A DNA stretch of 64,000 nucleotides, taken from Ampelomyces quisqualis (lineage: Eukaryota > Ascomycota > Dothideomycetes > Pleosporales > Phaeosphaeriaceae). A model generated the notes under the pieces. It was not told the DNA's origin. It made no database searches and saw nothing but the letters and a program-made list of their open reading frames with translations. The translations under genes were made by a program, and so were the position numbers. Positions 31,909 to 42,731 of this stretch are shown one piece after another. The DNA lies in contig JAGTXZ010000011.1 in assembly GCA_018398575.1 (NCBI GenBank), positions 310,001 through 374,000 on the forward strand, in the 5' to 3' direction. Position 1 is the first letter of the stretch; the number at the start of each line of letters is the position of its first letter.

Positions 31909-34900
31909 TTAGTGACCGTTGCTGGGCAGCTTCTCCATGCGCTTGCTCATGAAGTCGAAGAAAGCAAACTGGCTAGCCGATACACCGTATTGGTATACAA
32001 AGCGACTGGCGAGATAGCTTCCGAAGATGGCTCGTAGATAGTTCTCAGGAACCTATGGTGGTCAGCACGTGCTCTACTACAAAAGTAGTTTCAGTCGACT
32101 TACCCTCTCCATGATTTTGTCCATGCCAATCTGCTCGAGCAGCAAATTCGGCAATGCCTCACTCAAGACTGACTTCCTGAACTCGACCTGGTTCCACAGA
32201 TCAGTGTTCTGTAGCTCTTCATCCAGCTTGGTGATGGCGTTGCTGAGCGTGTCAGACAAAATGCTGCGTGGCTGGCCGGTTGCCTGGTGCTCCCTCCAGA
32301 TAGCTTCAAACTCAAGGCGCGCATTGTTTTGTATGGTCTTCTGCACTTGTCGGACGTAGTTGTTGTAGAACTCGGGAACTGTTCCGTCTTCGCCAACACA
32401 CATGTGCTTGAGGAAGTTCTCATCGTCAAAAGACAGTGATGCGAGAACCTCGAGGGATGAGGATGTCACGCCACCCTTGTTGGCAGAGGCATCCTTGTAC
32501 AGAATACAGCCAGCCTTCTCGAGGCGCAGCTTGGCATCCTGAGTGATGAACAGGTTTGCACCTTCGACAATGTATGGGATGACTGACTTGCCGTCAACAA
32601 TGAGCTTGTTGGCAGATGTCAAGTCGATAGACTCAGGTCGTCCACCACATGGCACAAAAGTGTCGTACTGAACGTCGCTTCGGAGGTGGAATGTGTTCCG
32701 GAAGGTGGTACCGTTGTACACAAGATCTCCGTTTGGCAGTCTGATGTTGGCGTCGTCCACCAGCACGCGGTAACCCTCGGTTGAGAGCTTCGAGGCGTCG
32801 AATTCACCAATCATCTTGCGCTGCTTAGCCAAGCGCAGCAGTTCCTCGTGGTTGATGCCCTTGGGGTCGACAAGCACGCCAGAGCCATCGACGATGGAGA
32901 TGTACTTCTCATTGCTGAGCAGAATCTCGTTCGAACCGAGATCACCGTCGGGACCTCCGGTCTGCAGCTTCTTGACTTTGCTTGGGTCGAGATTCAGTTT
33001 GCGGTAGATACCGTTGATGTACTCCCGAACGGAAAGTGTGGTCATGCCATAACGGTCGTGTGGAATACCACCCAACTTGGGGCTCTTGCCAGTGAAGAAA
33101 GATTTCCACCACGGCGCACCACGGGCTCGAGCATGCTCCGTCGCCCAATCGACCAAATCGGCCGTATTCTCGTCCGGGCCCATGAAGAGAATCTCCTCTT
33201 TTCCGTGCAGGTCGACAATCGGGTCCTTGATACCAGGGCTGGTTGGAGGCAGCAGAAGATCGATGATGCTGTCAATGTACTTCTCGAAAGCGCCGCGAGC
33301 CTTGTCTTGATGGGCAAAGTCGAGAAGAACAACACCCTTGGATCCTCCTTCTGGAATATCCTTGTTCTTGCGCTGCTGCGTGTTGGCCAAGTTGTAGTTC
33401 TCGTCGAACAGCGAGCGTGCGTTGATGGAGTATGCCTCCTGACTACGCGACTTGACGATACGGATACCACCACGAGCAATGTCGCGGAAGCGAAGGTGGA
33501 AACCACGGAACTCGGAGCCAATGACCAAGAACATACCAAACAATGGCTGGGGGTATTCTGAAGCTGGCAAGAACATGGGGTTCAAGCGAAAGCTGATGGC
33601 AACCTTTGTGGGAGTGAAGAAGTTGGTCTTCAAAACACATTGGTTGAAGATGCGGAAAGAGTCCATGACCATGGCGTGGTGCTCATTGATGGCGGCCTTG
33701 TTGATAGTCTCGATGAGCTGCTCGTTGCTTTGCGCCTTATCGAAAGTCAAACGAAGGTAGCTCAAGGTCGGAATGAAGTCGTCTTGCTCTCCCCTGGTCT
33801 GAACATAATGTGTCTTTGCGAAGGAGAGGTACAGCGTGTGCACCAGATCAGGGTACATGGTGATGATCTCGAGAATGTAGTCGGCCGTGAAGGTTTCGGC
33901 ACGCAGTCTTCGCTTCAGCTTGGAGAGCAACTCTGCATGTGCGCTGTTCTCGGTGTTCAAGATGCTTGCCAAAGCCGTGTACTCGTTTCCGAGACGGTTG
34001 AGGAAGTGTGTGACAAAAACCCACACGCAGTGGGCGTATACGGTCTCTTGCAGACTCAGCCTGCTAGTAGCAAACAGTGTCTGGAACTTTGTCTGAGGAA
34101 TGCAATATAACAAAGACACTTCCTTGATGATCTGGTGTATGCTAGCCTCGATGTTGGGGTGCTTGCTCGCCGCGGCACCCGGCAATTGCCGAAGGTACAG
34201 CGACATGACCGTGTATCCGTTGGAGAACTGCTCAACATACTTTCGTGAAGTAGTCAACCCATAGTAGTGATACAGATCGCTGAGTGCGCTGAAGAGACCA
34301 AGAGCCGAGCCTTGCTTATAGGCGACGACCAAGCGCTTGTCCCGGGAGCCTTCAATGTCAAAAAACTCAATGACGGGACCTGTGCGCATGCTGGCAATCT
34401 GCAGAATCTCCTGGTAGATCTCCTTTGTGTTCTTGGTCGCCTTCTGCAGGAAGCGCTTGTCGCCGATGACGTCGATGTTGGTTTCGGTGGCGGGGCAGTT
34501 GGGGTTCTCAAACTCGCACTGGTAGATGAAGTAGCATCGCAGCTGCTGGTCCTGACTGCCTGGCAGCGGGGTTTCGGAGCGGAAGCTCTCGACACGATAC
34601 GTGGTGTTTGCCTTTGTGTTGAGGTATTTCTTGTCGATGCGCTGCTCGTACTGTGGGCCGCCTATGACCGAGATGCCAGGTTTGCTGGTGTCGATGTAGA
34701 CAGCGTGGTCGGCAGCTTCCTTGTCCAGTCTGATGTCGGGCATCTTGTCGTCACGGGCGTAGGCGGCGATCTTGGCGGCGTATAGCGAGTGGATGTGGTT
34801 GACGATGCTGGGGACGGTTAGCTGCGTGTCAAGCCGGCCGCCTCTCCGCACGACCTACGCTTCTACCGTCTCGGTCGCAAAGTACATGTCGTCGATGCCG

Positions 34901-35208
34901 AGCTGGTCGTAGAACCAGCGCGTCTCGCCCTCGACAAGCTCCGAAGGCATGAAGCCCTTGGCCTCGACGCCGTCCATGACGAGCTCCATCTGCCTCTCCT
35001 TGCCGTCGAACTTGGGCGCCGCATATCCCGAGCCGCCGGCGCCTTCTTGTGGGAGGATGCGGGGCGTGCTGACGCCGGACGAGCCCGGGGCGTTCAGGTG
35101 GGCGAAGTTGGGCGAGGGCTTGCGATCCGGGCCCGGGGGATGCTGGCCGAGCAGCTTGTGGGCGGCCACCTGTGCGCCGGCCATCCCGTTGGAGGGTGCA
35201 TGAGACAT
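31909..35208 (-). CDS. GDH2: NAD-specific glutamate dehydrogenase (large type)
   Basis: Three exons on the minus strand: 35208..34859, 34807..32104 and 32052..31909; two 51-nt introns; 1065 residues. Both splices restore conserved sequence: VEA|IVNHIHSLYAAKIAAY at the first and MER|VPENYLRAIFGSYLASRF at the second. It oxidises glutamate to 2-oxoglutarate and ammonium with NAD and supports growth on amino acids. The length of about 1050 residues fits the fungal large class. The catalytic core shows FRGFHLRFRDIARGGIR and the glycine-rich lysine motif GGSKGVVLLDF (Lys at about 607). A long N-terminal regulatory region precedes the core. The start at 35208 (MSHAPSNGMAG) is the first ATG that avoids a low-complexity leader; the frame stays open upstream to 35424. 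Confidence 0.95.
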
Positions 35209-35894
35209 GGCGGGGTGGGGGTGGGCTGGGAGTAGCGAATGCAGCGCTGCAAAGGCCGAGGGTAAAAATGAGTCTGTTCGACGGGCGGGTGTGGTGTCTG
35301 GCGGGGTGGGGCTGAGACGAGCAGGCGCTCCAGAGTCCAGACGGTCTGGATAAGGCTCGCGGCTGCAATTGGCTCTGCTGCCACGGCGTCTCTGCGGAAT
35401 GATGGGCACGCCGTACAGCGACAAGGGCCGAGTGTGTGTGACGCTGCAATCTGAGGAATTCCAGGTGGAACGCCAGCACCGGGACCAGATGGAATGGGCA
35501 GCGATACGGCAGACGAGGGGGGGGCGGGCGCGTGAGCCATTTTATATCCGACTGTGCTCACGAGTCACTGCTTGGTACCTGACGATGCGCCCCCGCTGGA
35601 GCCGTTACAAACCGCCCTGCCCCGCAAACCCTAGCGCGCATGCAGCCTGCGACCTTCACGTAATACCTAACACCAACGCAGTGGACCGCAGAGTTTTCGT
35701 GCTCGTGCAGCCCCCATGATGATGCGACGGTGAAGCTCCTTCTCCGCGCCTCGCTGCACCTCACCACCCTTGGCGGCGTCTCAGCGCGGCGTTTCCATGA
35801 CTGTGCGTGGCTGCATGTGACGCTGCACGTGCATCGTGACCTCTCCGGCTTGATACACCACACCACCGTGGACCTCTTCATGCCAAGACCACAG
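35209..35894. other. Intergenic between tandem minus-strand genes
   Basis: Promoter of NAD-GDH and 3' flank of RTG2. It is GC-rich without recognised elements. The plus-strand frame 35730..36359 runs antisense into RTG2 and is a shadow. Confidence 0.5.
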
Positions 35895-37580
35895 CTACTC
35901 CTGCGTACCATACCCCCCACCGTTCACCGCCACCTCGACCTTGAGCCCCTGCCCAGCAACCCAGTTCTTCCTCTTCCCCGCCTTGACCACGCTCTTCAGC
36001 GCCGCATCGAGTCCCTCGTCAAGCTCGTCCAGAGCCTTCTCGAACCCAAAGTCGATACAGAGCTTGTCGTTGCCCTTTGTCGTCCTTTTCCGTTCCGCTG
36101 TGATGTGCACTCTTGTCTCGCGGACAACGCCGGCAGGATACACGCACGCCAGAACAGCACCCACCCGCCCGAGTACCATGCACCACCTCTGCATGCCTTG
36201 CGGGAGCAGCCGCACCATGCGCCGATAAAAGTCTTGCTCCGTGGCGCTGATGGACTTGTACCCGCCATAGCGCTCACAGAGAAGAATGGCCAGAGAAGCG
36301 CGCTGTCCATGGCTCAGACCGTGAGCGGCGGAGAAAATGCCTGTTGTTGTGCTGCGTAGCGCGGCTCCCCCGCGGAGGTCCTTGACGTAGGCCGTGTGCG
36401 CAAACATGCCTTGTACGAAAGCTGTAATGACACTGCTCTCCAGGATATGCTCGTCACCCATCGAGACACAATTTCGAACCATGTCGTCTAGGGCCCCAAC
36501 GAGTTCCGCTGCTGATGCTGGCGCATGTGCCCTTGTTACCGTGACCAGAGGGCTTTCGGCTCTGGCGCTTGGCTGCATGTCCGCAAAGTAGATGCCTTCT
36601 CGGACGCCGCCCTGGCAAAAGTGTACGTCAAGGACCCTGGGCAGAGCTTGTGCTAGACATGCGACCAAGAAAGCTACAGCGGGAACCTGGCTTGCTCGTC
36701 GTGCTGAAACGCGAAATATCTCGGGCATGTCCTCCGTGAGCACAGCTGCCTGCACAGCCTTCGTGTCGTGGAAAAGATCCGTAGTCGTGCGGAAGCCGTT
36801 TATGATAGGGATCGGGTATGGCTGGACAGTGTGTTCGGACATCAAGACGAACCCCCAGCCTCGGAAACCGCCGCCCGATAGATAGAGCTGTATGCCTTGG
36901 GGCACATCGAGAAGTTTCTTTGCCATGTCGATAGTGCTGACCGCTGCTTTCAAGTCTGCAACGAGTCTGTCTGCCATGTTGGTATACTCCTTGCTGCCGA
37001 CGGAGCCTGCATGTTCAAGTCTCTTTGAAAGTGCCGCAGCGCCGTACGGTAGACTCACGCTGCCCTTTTCGCTCATACAAACTTCACCTCGGTCTGTCAT
37101 GATCCAAGTGAGTTGCGTGCTACCACCACCCAAATCCATCATCAAGCCCTGCATGTTCTCATATGAGCTTGCCGCCCCCAACGCGCCGATTCTTCCTTCC
37201 ATCTCTTTCGGCAATAGCTCAACGGTCCATCCTGTGGCGTCTCTTATCTGCCTCTGGAACGCCTCCGAATTACAAGCTGTCCGTGTCGCTTCTGTTGCCA
37301 CGATGCGAACTTGCTCTTTAGGCACGTTGAAGTCCTCACATGTTGACTTGAAGCGGAGAAGAGACTTGATGACTTGCTTGATTGTAGCATCTGGAATGGG
37401 TACCACCTCGCCTGCCCTGCTGAACTGTGCGTCATAGAGCGAAATTGCTGCGCGATCAAGATACACCGTCGGTAAGATACGCTGCGTGGCTGGCGTCAGG
37501 TCTGTGATGGAGAACCGTATGCCATTACTTCCCATATCTACCAAGCCATGATAATTTTCCGACTTCCGTACATCTGCCAT
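35895..37580 (-). CDS. RTG2: Retrograde regulation protein 2 (Ppx/GppA-type ATPase domain)
   Basis: Single exon, 561 residues from the ATG at 37580 (MADVRKSENYHGLVDMGSNG); the frame upstream to 37628 lacks an ATG. The N-terminal Ppx/GppA domain of the actin/Hsp70 ATPase superfamily is shown by the phosphate-1 loop DMGSNGIRFSI and the phosphate-2 loop MDLGGGSTQLTW, with YLSGGGFRGWGF later. In yeast Rtg2 is a cytosolic sensor that relays mitochondrial state to Rtg1/Rtg3 and so to glutamate-supplying genes. In filamentous fungi the downstream factors are less clear, so the pathway here is inferred. The C-terminal part (about 230 residues) matches the alpha-helical Rtg2 extension (FSAAHGLSHGQRASLAILL). 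The neighbour NAD-GDH is metabolically related but separately transcribed. Confidence 0.9.
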   Translation of the reverse strand: MADVRKSENYHGLVDMGSNGIRFSITDLTPATQRILPTVYLDRAAISLYDAQFSRAGEVVPIPDATIKQVIKSLLRFKSTCEDFNVPKEQVRIVATEATRTACNSEAFQRQIRDATGWTVELLPKEMEGRIGALGAASSYENMQGLMMDLGGGSTQLTWIMTDRGEVCMSEKGSVSLPYGAAALSKRLEHAGSVGSKEYTNMADRLVADLKAAVSTIDMAKKLLDVPQGIQLYLSGGGFRGWGFVLMSEHTVQPYPIPIINGFRTTTDLFHDTKAVQAAVLTEDMPEIFRVSARRASQVPAVAFLVACLAQALPRVLDVHFCQGGVREGIYFADMQPSARAESPLVTVTRAHAPASAAELVGALDDMVRNCVSMGDEHILESSVITAFVQGMFAHTAYVKDLRGGAALRSTTTGIFSAAHGLSHGQRASLAILLCERYGGYKSISATEQDFYRRMVRLLPQGMQRWCMVLGRVGAVLACVYPAGVVRETRVHITAERKRTTKGNDKLCIDFGFEKALDELDEGLDAALKSVVKAGKRKNWVAGQGLKVEVAVNGGGYGTQE

Positions 37581-38040
37581 GGCGGTTCCCCAGCTCCTCC
37601 AGATCTGCGACGCAAACGCCAAATACAAGCCAAGATGCAGGCGGGTTTTGGATCGTTACGAGCCGCGGATTCTATAGCGTGACCGCCGCCGTGACTTTGC
37701 GGGTTAGCCTGACCCTTGTCCGTTCGGCTTTTTAGCGTTTCTGTTACCCCCAGGTTTTCTCGATTGGGGTTCCTATTACCCCTCCGCTTTCAGAGTTTTC
37801 AAGGCCTTCAATTTCTCTTACCCCTCGGTAACGCACGGTCAGCACGCGTGATGCGGAGAAGATTGATGGTGACAACTGAACGCTGGAGATGACGTTTAGG
37901 TGCAAGGCACTTGTTTTGGGGCGCTAGACATTCGACCAATCAGCCGAAACTGGTTCACGATCGATGCATTGCAATCAATATATGTTGGAAACAAACTTTG
38001 CAGATGATGCAGCGTTCGACAACATCCTGGTGGTATGGTA
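37581..38040. other. Intergenic between tandem minus-strand genes
   Basis: RTG2 promoter and RFT1 3' flank. Three TTACCCC-like strings occur between 37740 and 37830 (GTTACCCCCAGG, ATTACCCCTCCG, CTTACCCCTCGG). These are CCCCT/AGGGG-type, Msn2/4-like STRE sequences on the RTG2 strand, a suggestive but unproven stress-control link. Confidence 0.4.
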
Positions 38041-39666
38041 TTATCGTGCCGTCTCTGTGGCTGGAGAGGCCCTCGAAGGACGCAACATGCGGTAACACTC
38101 AAGCAGGAATCGTCGCTCGAAAAACAGCACATGTAGGACATATGTCCCTCCAATTCCACCCATGCTCACAATCTCTCCAAGCACGCCGAATCTCTCAAGG
38201 AAGCTAATACCCGGGCGCATCTGCATCAATGTCGGCACAACGACAAATGGTGCCAGAGACGTAATCGAAGGCAGCGTCTTGGACAGGCTAAAGTTTGAGC
38301 CTCTACGACCAAAAAAGTCCTTGATAAACCAAGTGTTCCAAACGATGCGTAAACCCATGTTGACGGTGTTGGCAAGGACCACCCCCCTGCCCCCTAGCTC
38401 CAATTGTCGGATGAAGAACCACGCGCTGCCTGCAAATATGGTGAAGAAGACGCCCATGGCAACCGATTGCACGTACAACTCCTTGTTGGTAGCGACAGCA
38501 GCAACGAAGGCTTCCGTGACTCCGTTAATCGCCAAAAAGGGAATGTAGTAGCAGTACGTGGACAGGACATCAGCGGCTGAAGTAGCGGACCATTTTTTGC
38601 CTGCTACAACGTGGAGAAGGAGCGGTGCGAGTGTCGGGCCCAGAATGACTGCAAACAAGGAGATGATTGCGTACAAGTGGAGAATGGTCGTTATGACCCG
38701 CGAAGCTTGGGTGAGATTCCGTTTCTGATCATCGGATTTGTCCTCTTTGCTGTCGGCAACGGTGTCTGTACCTGCGCACAGTTTTGCGAACATGTTGCGG
38801 CTGCTCTCCTCGATCGGTTGGAAAAGCATTCGCGCAATGAGGCCTCCATAGTTTGACGCGAGAGCGTAGGCGCCCTGATCTGCAAGTGATGCCAATGACG
38901 TGATCAGAAGTGAGTCTCCTTGCGTCAGGATGTACTTGAGCGTCGATTGAAGAGTAAGAGATGCAGTGAGACGTAGCAGGGGAGTGGAGAAGTAATCGAG
39001 TACAGCCGGATTGAGAGACATGCGAGGAAGCTTCTTTGGAAAAAACGAGAAGTCGTCGGCCTGTGAGACACGCCATGTGTTGTACGTGTACACGACAAGC
39101 AAAGATGAAGCGTAAGCCAGCTGCCCAATGGCGAAGGGTAGCGCACCGATATCTAGGCCAGCTCGACTAGCAAGTATAGCAGAGCCACATGTTCCAAAGC
39201 AGCGAAGTAGGGTTGCCGAGAACTCTGCTGAAGCTCGAATCTTGTACAGCAATTTCTGCTGCACCACGGAAAACGCTGGCTCAGACAGCAGCTCCATGAA
39301 AGTAGCGAGACCGTATACAATCAAAGCTTCCACAAAGTACGGATAATCAGGCGTGCCCCGCCTCAGCCAGAAAAGCGCAAGAAAACAGGCCAACGGCGTA
39401 CCAAAGAAGACAGCCAAGTATGACAGGTTGACAATAGCTTGTGCACCATGCGCCTGTCGCTGCAGCGCGACCCTCAAACTCTCGCGCGCAAAATACAGCA
39501 CAGATATCGAAAACAGCTCCAACTGCGCCGATACACCCAGCAACTCAGGAGACAAGAATCTCAACAGCACCTGATTGACAACAAACGTCAGGGCCCGCGA
39601 CGCGACTTGCAAAAGAATCAGAAACGTAGCGCCCTTGGCGGAAGCGGAGAGAAGGGAATTAGACAT
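38041..39666 (-). CDS. RFT1: RFT1, lipid-linked oligosaccharide translocation protein
   Basis: Single exon, 541 residues, with ATG at 39666. It starts MSNSLLSASAKGATFLILLQ and continues with SRALTFVVNQVLLRFLSPELLG, the hallmark N-terminus of Rft1 proteins. About 12 to 14 hydrophobic segments fill the chain, consistent with the ER membrane. Rft1 is needed for Man5GlcNAc2-PP-dolichol to be available on the lumenal side of the ER for N-glycosylation; whether it is the flippase itself is disputed. A charged loop with DTVADSKEDKSDDQKRN separates the two halves. It is divergent from the GNAT gene with 256 bp between the start codons. Confidence 0.95.
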   Translation of the reverse strand: MSNSLLSASAKGATFLILLQVASRALTFVVNQVLLRFLSPELLGVSAQLELFSISVLYFARESLRVALQRQAHGAQAIVNLSYLAVFFGTPLACFLALFWLRRGTPDYPYFVEALIVYGLATFMELLSEPAFSVVQQKLLYKIRASAEFSATLLRCFGTCGSAILASRAGLDIGALPFAIGQLAYASSLLVVYTYNTWRVSQADDFSFFPKKLPRMSLNPAVLDYFSTPLLRLTASLTLQSTLKYILTQGDSLLITSLASLADQGAYALASNYGGLIARMLFQPIEESSRNMFAKLCAGTDTVADSKEDKSDDQKRNLTQASRVITTILHLYAIISLFAVILGPTLAPLLLHVVAGKKWSATSAADVLSTYCYYIPFLAINGVTEAFVAAVATNKELYVQSVAMGVFFTIFAGSAWFFIRQLELGGRGVVLANTVNMGLRIVWNTWFIKDFFGRRGSNFSLSKTLPSITSLAPFVVVPTLMQMRPGISFLERFGVLGEIVSMGGIGGTYVLHVLFFERRFLLECYRMLRPSRASPATETAR

Positions 39667-39922
39667 GGCTGTGCGTTCTCGACTCGTGTGCGGCGGACAA
39701 GGTTCTCGGAGATGGATCAGAGAAACATGGTGATTGGGTCTTGGAGCAGTGAGGCGGGAGGTCGTGGTTGGAGGTTGGAGGTTGTCCGATGGCGAGAGCG
39801 GTTTAGTGTGTTTTTGGGCTCACCGAAAGTCAGGTTGCTGCTCAGTGCAGCGACGCGAGTACAGCGCACGACACACCGCAACATGGCTTCGTTCTGTTTC
39901 TCCTTCCGTACCGATACTCGCA

Positions 39923-40596
39923 ATGGTGATTGTCGAGCCAAAGTATGTGGCTAGGACAGAAAGATTGCTACTTCGGCCATTGAGGCTGGAGGATGCTGAA
40001 GATGTTGTTCTGATGCACAGAGATCCAGAGGTGATGGAGCACACGTACGTGGCTCTGATCAGTTGGTCAAGCTCCTACTGACTACTCAACAGGTCTCTGT
40101 TGCCGTCCGAAGACCTCCGAAAGACAAAGGAATGGATTCAAGGCTGCCATGACAGAGGTTTGTAAAGTCGTATAGCTCCATTACGCGACGTCATGCTGAC
40201 TACCATTCCGCAGACAACAACTGGAATTTCGCCGTCGAGCTCCTCCCAACTTCCAGTCCTCGCTCCGAATCGTCCCCACGTGTAATCGGCCTTGTGGGTG
40301 CTGTCCGCGCCCCCGAAATTGGCTACATGTTCAACCAATCCTGCTGGGGCAAGGGTTACTGTACCGAGGCCCTTCGCGCATTTATGCCCATGTTCTTCAC
40401 CCACTACTCCGGCGGTGAACATGAACACTACGATTATGCGGAGGCTCTTACGGATACAGAGCTTGTTAGCAGCCACAATGTGTTGACGAAGGCGGGCTTC
40501 ACGTTGCGCGAACGGAGAGAGAAGGACTTTGAGAATCCCGTGCTGGGATTGAGGGACACGCTGGTGTTTAGATTGGAGAGGAACTCTGCTCCTTGA
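39923..40596 (+). CDS. GNAT-family N-acetyltransferase
   Basis: Three exons, 39923..40044, 40093..40157 and 40214..40596; introns of 48 nt (GTACGT...CAACAG) and 56 nt (GTTTGT, CTGAC branch, CGCAG); 189 residues. The N-terminus YVARTERLLLRPLRLEDAEDV is typical of the Acetyltransf_3 (RimJ/RimL-type) group. The acetyl-CoA binding region is IGYMFNQSCWGKGYCTEALR, followed by SSHNVLTKAGF near the end. An insert (HYSGGEHEHYDYAEALTD) sits between the CoA site and the final strand. The acceptor substrate is unknown. The short first exons would be missed without splicing. Confidence 0.85.
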
Positions 40597-40719
40597 GGAT
40601 GCTTGAGGAGGACTTGAAGACTGGGCCTCGACAGGGAATTTTAACGCGAAGAGCTCGTTGCATCACGGACCCCGAGTCCTAGGCCATCGTAAACGTCACA
40701 ATAGCAATACTTTGCTTTG

Positions 40720-42693
40720 TCATTCTGCGATAGGGCTATCAGTCTCTCGGCGCTTAAATCGCCCCGCAATACATCGATCCACTTCGCCCGCGTCGATCAT
40801 GATGCTCTTGCGCTTGCGCCCTCTCTCCATGTCGCTATCACTACCACTGGAGTATTCATCATCTGATGCATCCATCTTCGCAAAGATCTGCTGCAAGATC
40901 GGACTCTGTTCTATGCTGGGCCCTGCACCCTCCCGCTCCTCCTTCAGAACGTCTTCCGCGTCGATATCTTGGTCTTTGTCGTCATATACGTGTGTTGCGG
41001 CGTGCACGGAGGCGAAATAGTCCTTCGGCTGTCGTGGTGTTGCTTCCAAGGTAGTCACTGGCGCCGCAGCAAACGGCGAGACATTCTCCAGTATCTGAGC
41101 GGGTAGAGACAACTTGTGGCGTTTGTTATTAGAGTGTAAGAACGGGTTCATCTGGCTATCGTCCATGTAACTTTCTGCCATGTAACTTTCTGCAGTAATG
41201 AGGTCTCCACGCCCACACAGCCGTACAGATTGAGCGACGCTATTCTCCATTTGACTGGCAGCCGGTGTAGCTGAGATTCGACGTATCTCTGGTATTTCAA
41301 ACGGATATTCCAGAGGGCTGCCAATGGAGGGATTAGAGCTGTGCCGGTGGCGGTGGTGTGGATATTCGACCGTTACAGGGTCCTGAGCAGTTCGAGGCAC
41401 CGACTGTGTCCGGCGGAGTCGAAATGTCGACGGTATGCGCTGAACAGCCTGCGATGTCAGGTTTTGAAAGTGCTTCGCGGGGTTGGATCGCGACTTTGGT
41501 CGAGTTGACCGAGTGCTTAAAGGACCCATCTTTTTCCTCTTCCGCGATGCCAGATTGGTGAACAACGTATTGTGCCTACGCTTTGGATTCTTGGGCGTGG
41601 AAGCTTGGCAGATCAATCTTGAAAAGAACCCAGCCTCAATTTCGGAAGACGAAGTTGAGTCTGTAGTCGGATGTGACGTTTCACAAAAATGATGGCTTTC
41701 TGATGCGGATGGTCCGTCTGTCCAGCCACTCGCCACAAAACGAGGAACGAATGCGCTCTTGCGCCTCTGCGTCCGCTGCAGACTCACTGCTTCAGCAAGC
41801 CTATCTTCTCGCATAGGACCTGGGTACAGTCCTGGCCAACAGTCCGTCTCTGATGATGCTCGGGCATGATGACCAGCTGCGGGCTCGAATTGATAATGAG
41901 TATGGAGGCGGAGCGCTGTGACTGATCGTGGCCGAGTTCTCTGCTGGAATAGTGGCACATCGGACGCACTCGTAGCAGGAAGGTGTGTATAGCAGGATGC
42001 CAGCAGTTGCAATGCGATAGTTTGAAGCAGGAGGTCAAAAGTTTCGGCACCGATCGACAGTTCACGTGTGGGGTCTTGGGAGTTCTGTGCCTGTAGTAAA
42101 ATTTGAGTCGCAGTCGGGGGTAACTACATTTATTAGACTTGCAGAGTTCGAAGGCCAGTTTGACTACCTTTCGTGGCTGCACGCCCCTTGGCGTCCAAAA
42201 GGCGTCCATATAATGCGATTGTAGCCAGTCTGCGACTTCACTCATGACCTCTGCCTCGACCTTGGACAGCGCATAATGGTGCTCTTGCTCTCCAGAGAAG
42301 CCATCGTTGGCTACACGTGAAGCAAAGCAAACCTCATTTCTGTCGAATGACCCACGCAAACAGGGCGAATGCCTAAGCCTGTGGTACATGCTACTTCTCG
42401 AACTGTATTCGTGTTCCAGATGACGTGGTACTGGCAGCATCGTGTACAGGTGGTTTCTCGTCGTAGTTGTACCCCATGTGTGACGAGTTGATGCGAGGAA
42501 TTATCATAGGAATGCTCTAGGAAGGCATAGGTCGGAAACAACGTGACGAAGCCATATTCGCACGGATAGGTGGAGGCGGCGTGATGTATGGCACGACGAG
42601 GCAATTCCCATCAAAGGCATCTGGATGTGCAGGAGCGGTGCTTGTGATGAGATTGCGCTTTCCCGCTCCACAATCACTGCTCGTGTCACTCAT
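40720..42693 (-). CDS. Conserved-looking protein of unknown function
   Basis: The well-supported exons on the minus strand are 42516..42395, 42339..42168 and 42090..40720, with introns of 55 nt (GTAGCA...GACAG) and 77 nt (GTAGTC...TACAG) that keep one frame. The chain then reads GYNYDEKPPVHDAAS, HHYALSKVEAEVMSEVADWL, FWTPRGVQPRK|AQNSQDPTREL and on to an Arg/Ser-rich C-terminus. An ATG at 42507 gives 551 residues. The frame further upstream to an ATG at 42693 (MSDTSSDCGAGKRN) is open except for a TAG that forms a CTAG acceptor, so an unresolved 5' intron probably adds 40-60 residues. The central part is basic (ASRKRKKMGPLS), the end acidic then basic (SSGSDSDMERGRKRK), suggesting a nuclear protein. 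No domain is recognised. Confidence 0.6.
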
Positions 42694-42731
42694 CTCCACG
42701 GCTTCACTCGATCGCCACCCCACATTCTCCA

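Noticed and set aside
32848..33561. 237-codon plus-strand frame within NAD-GDH
   Set aside because: Antisense to the catalytic core of a clearly identified enzyme.
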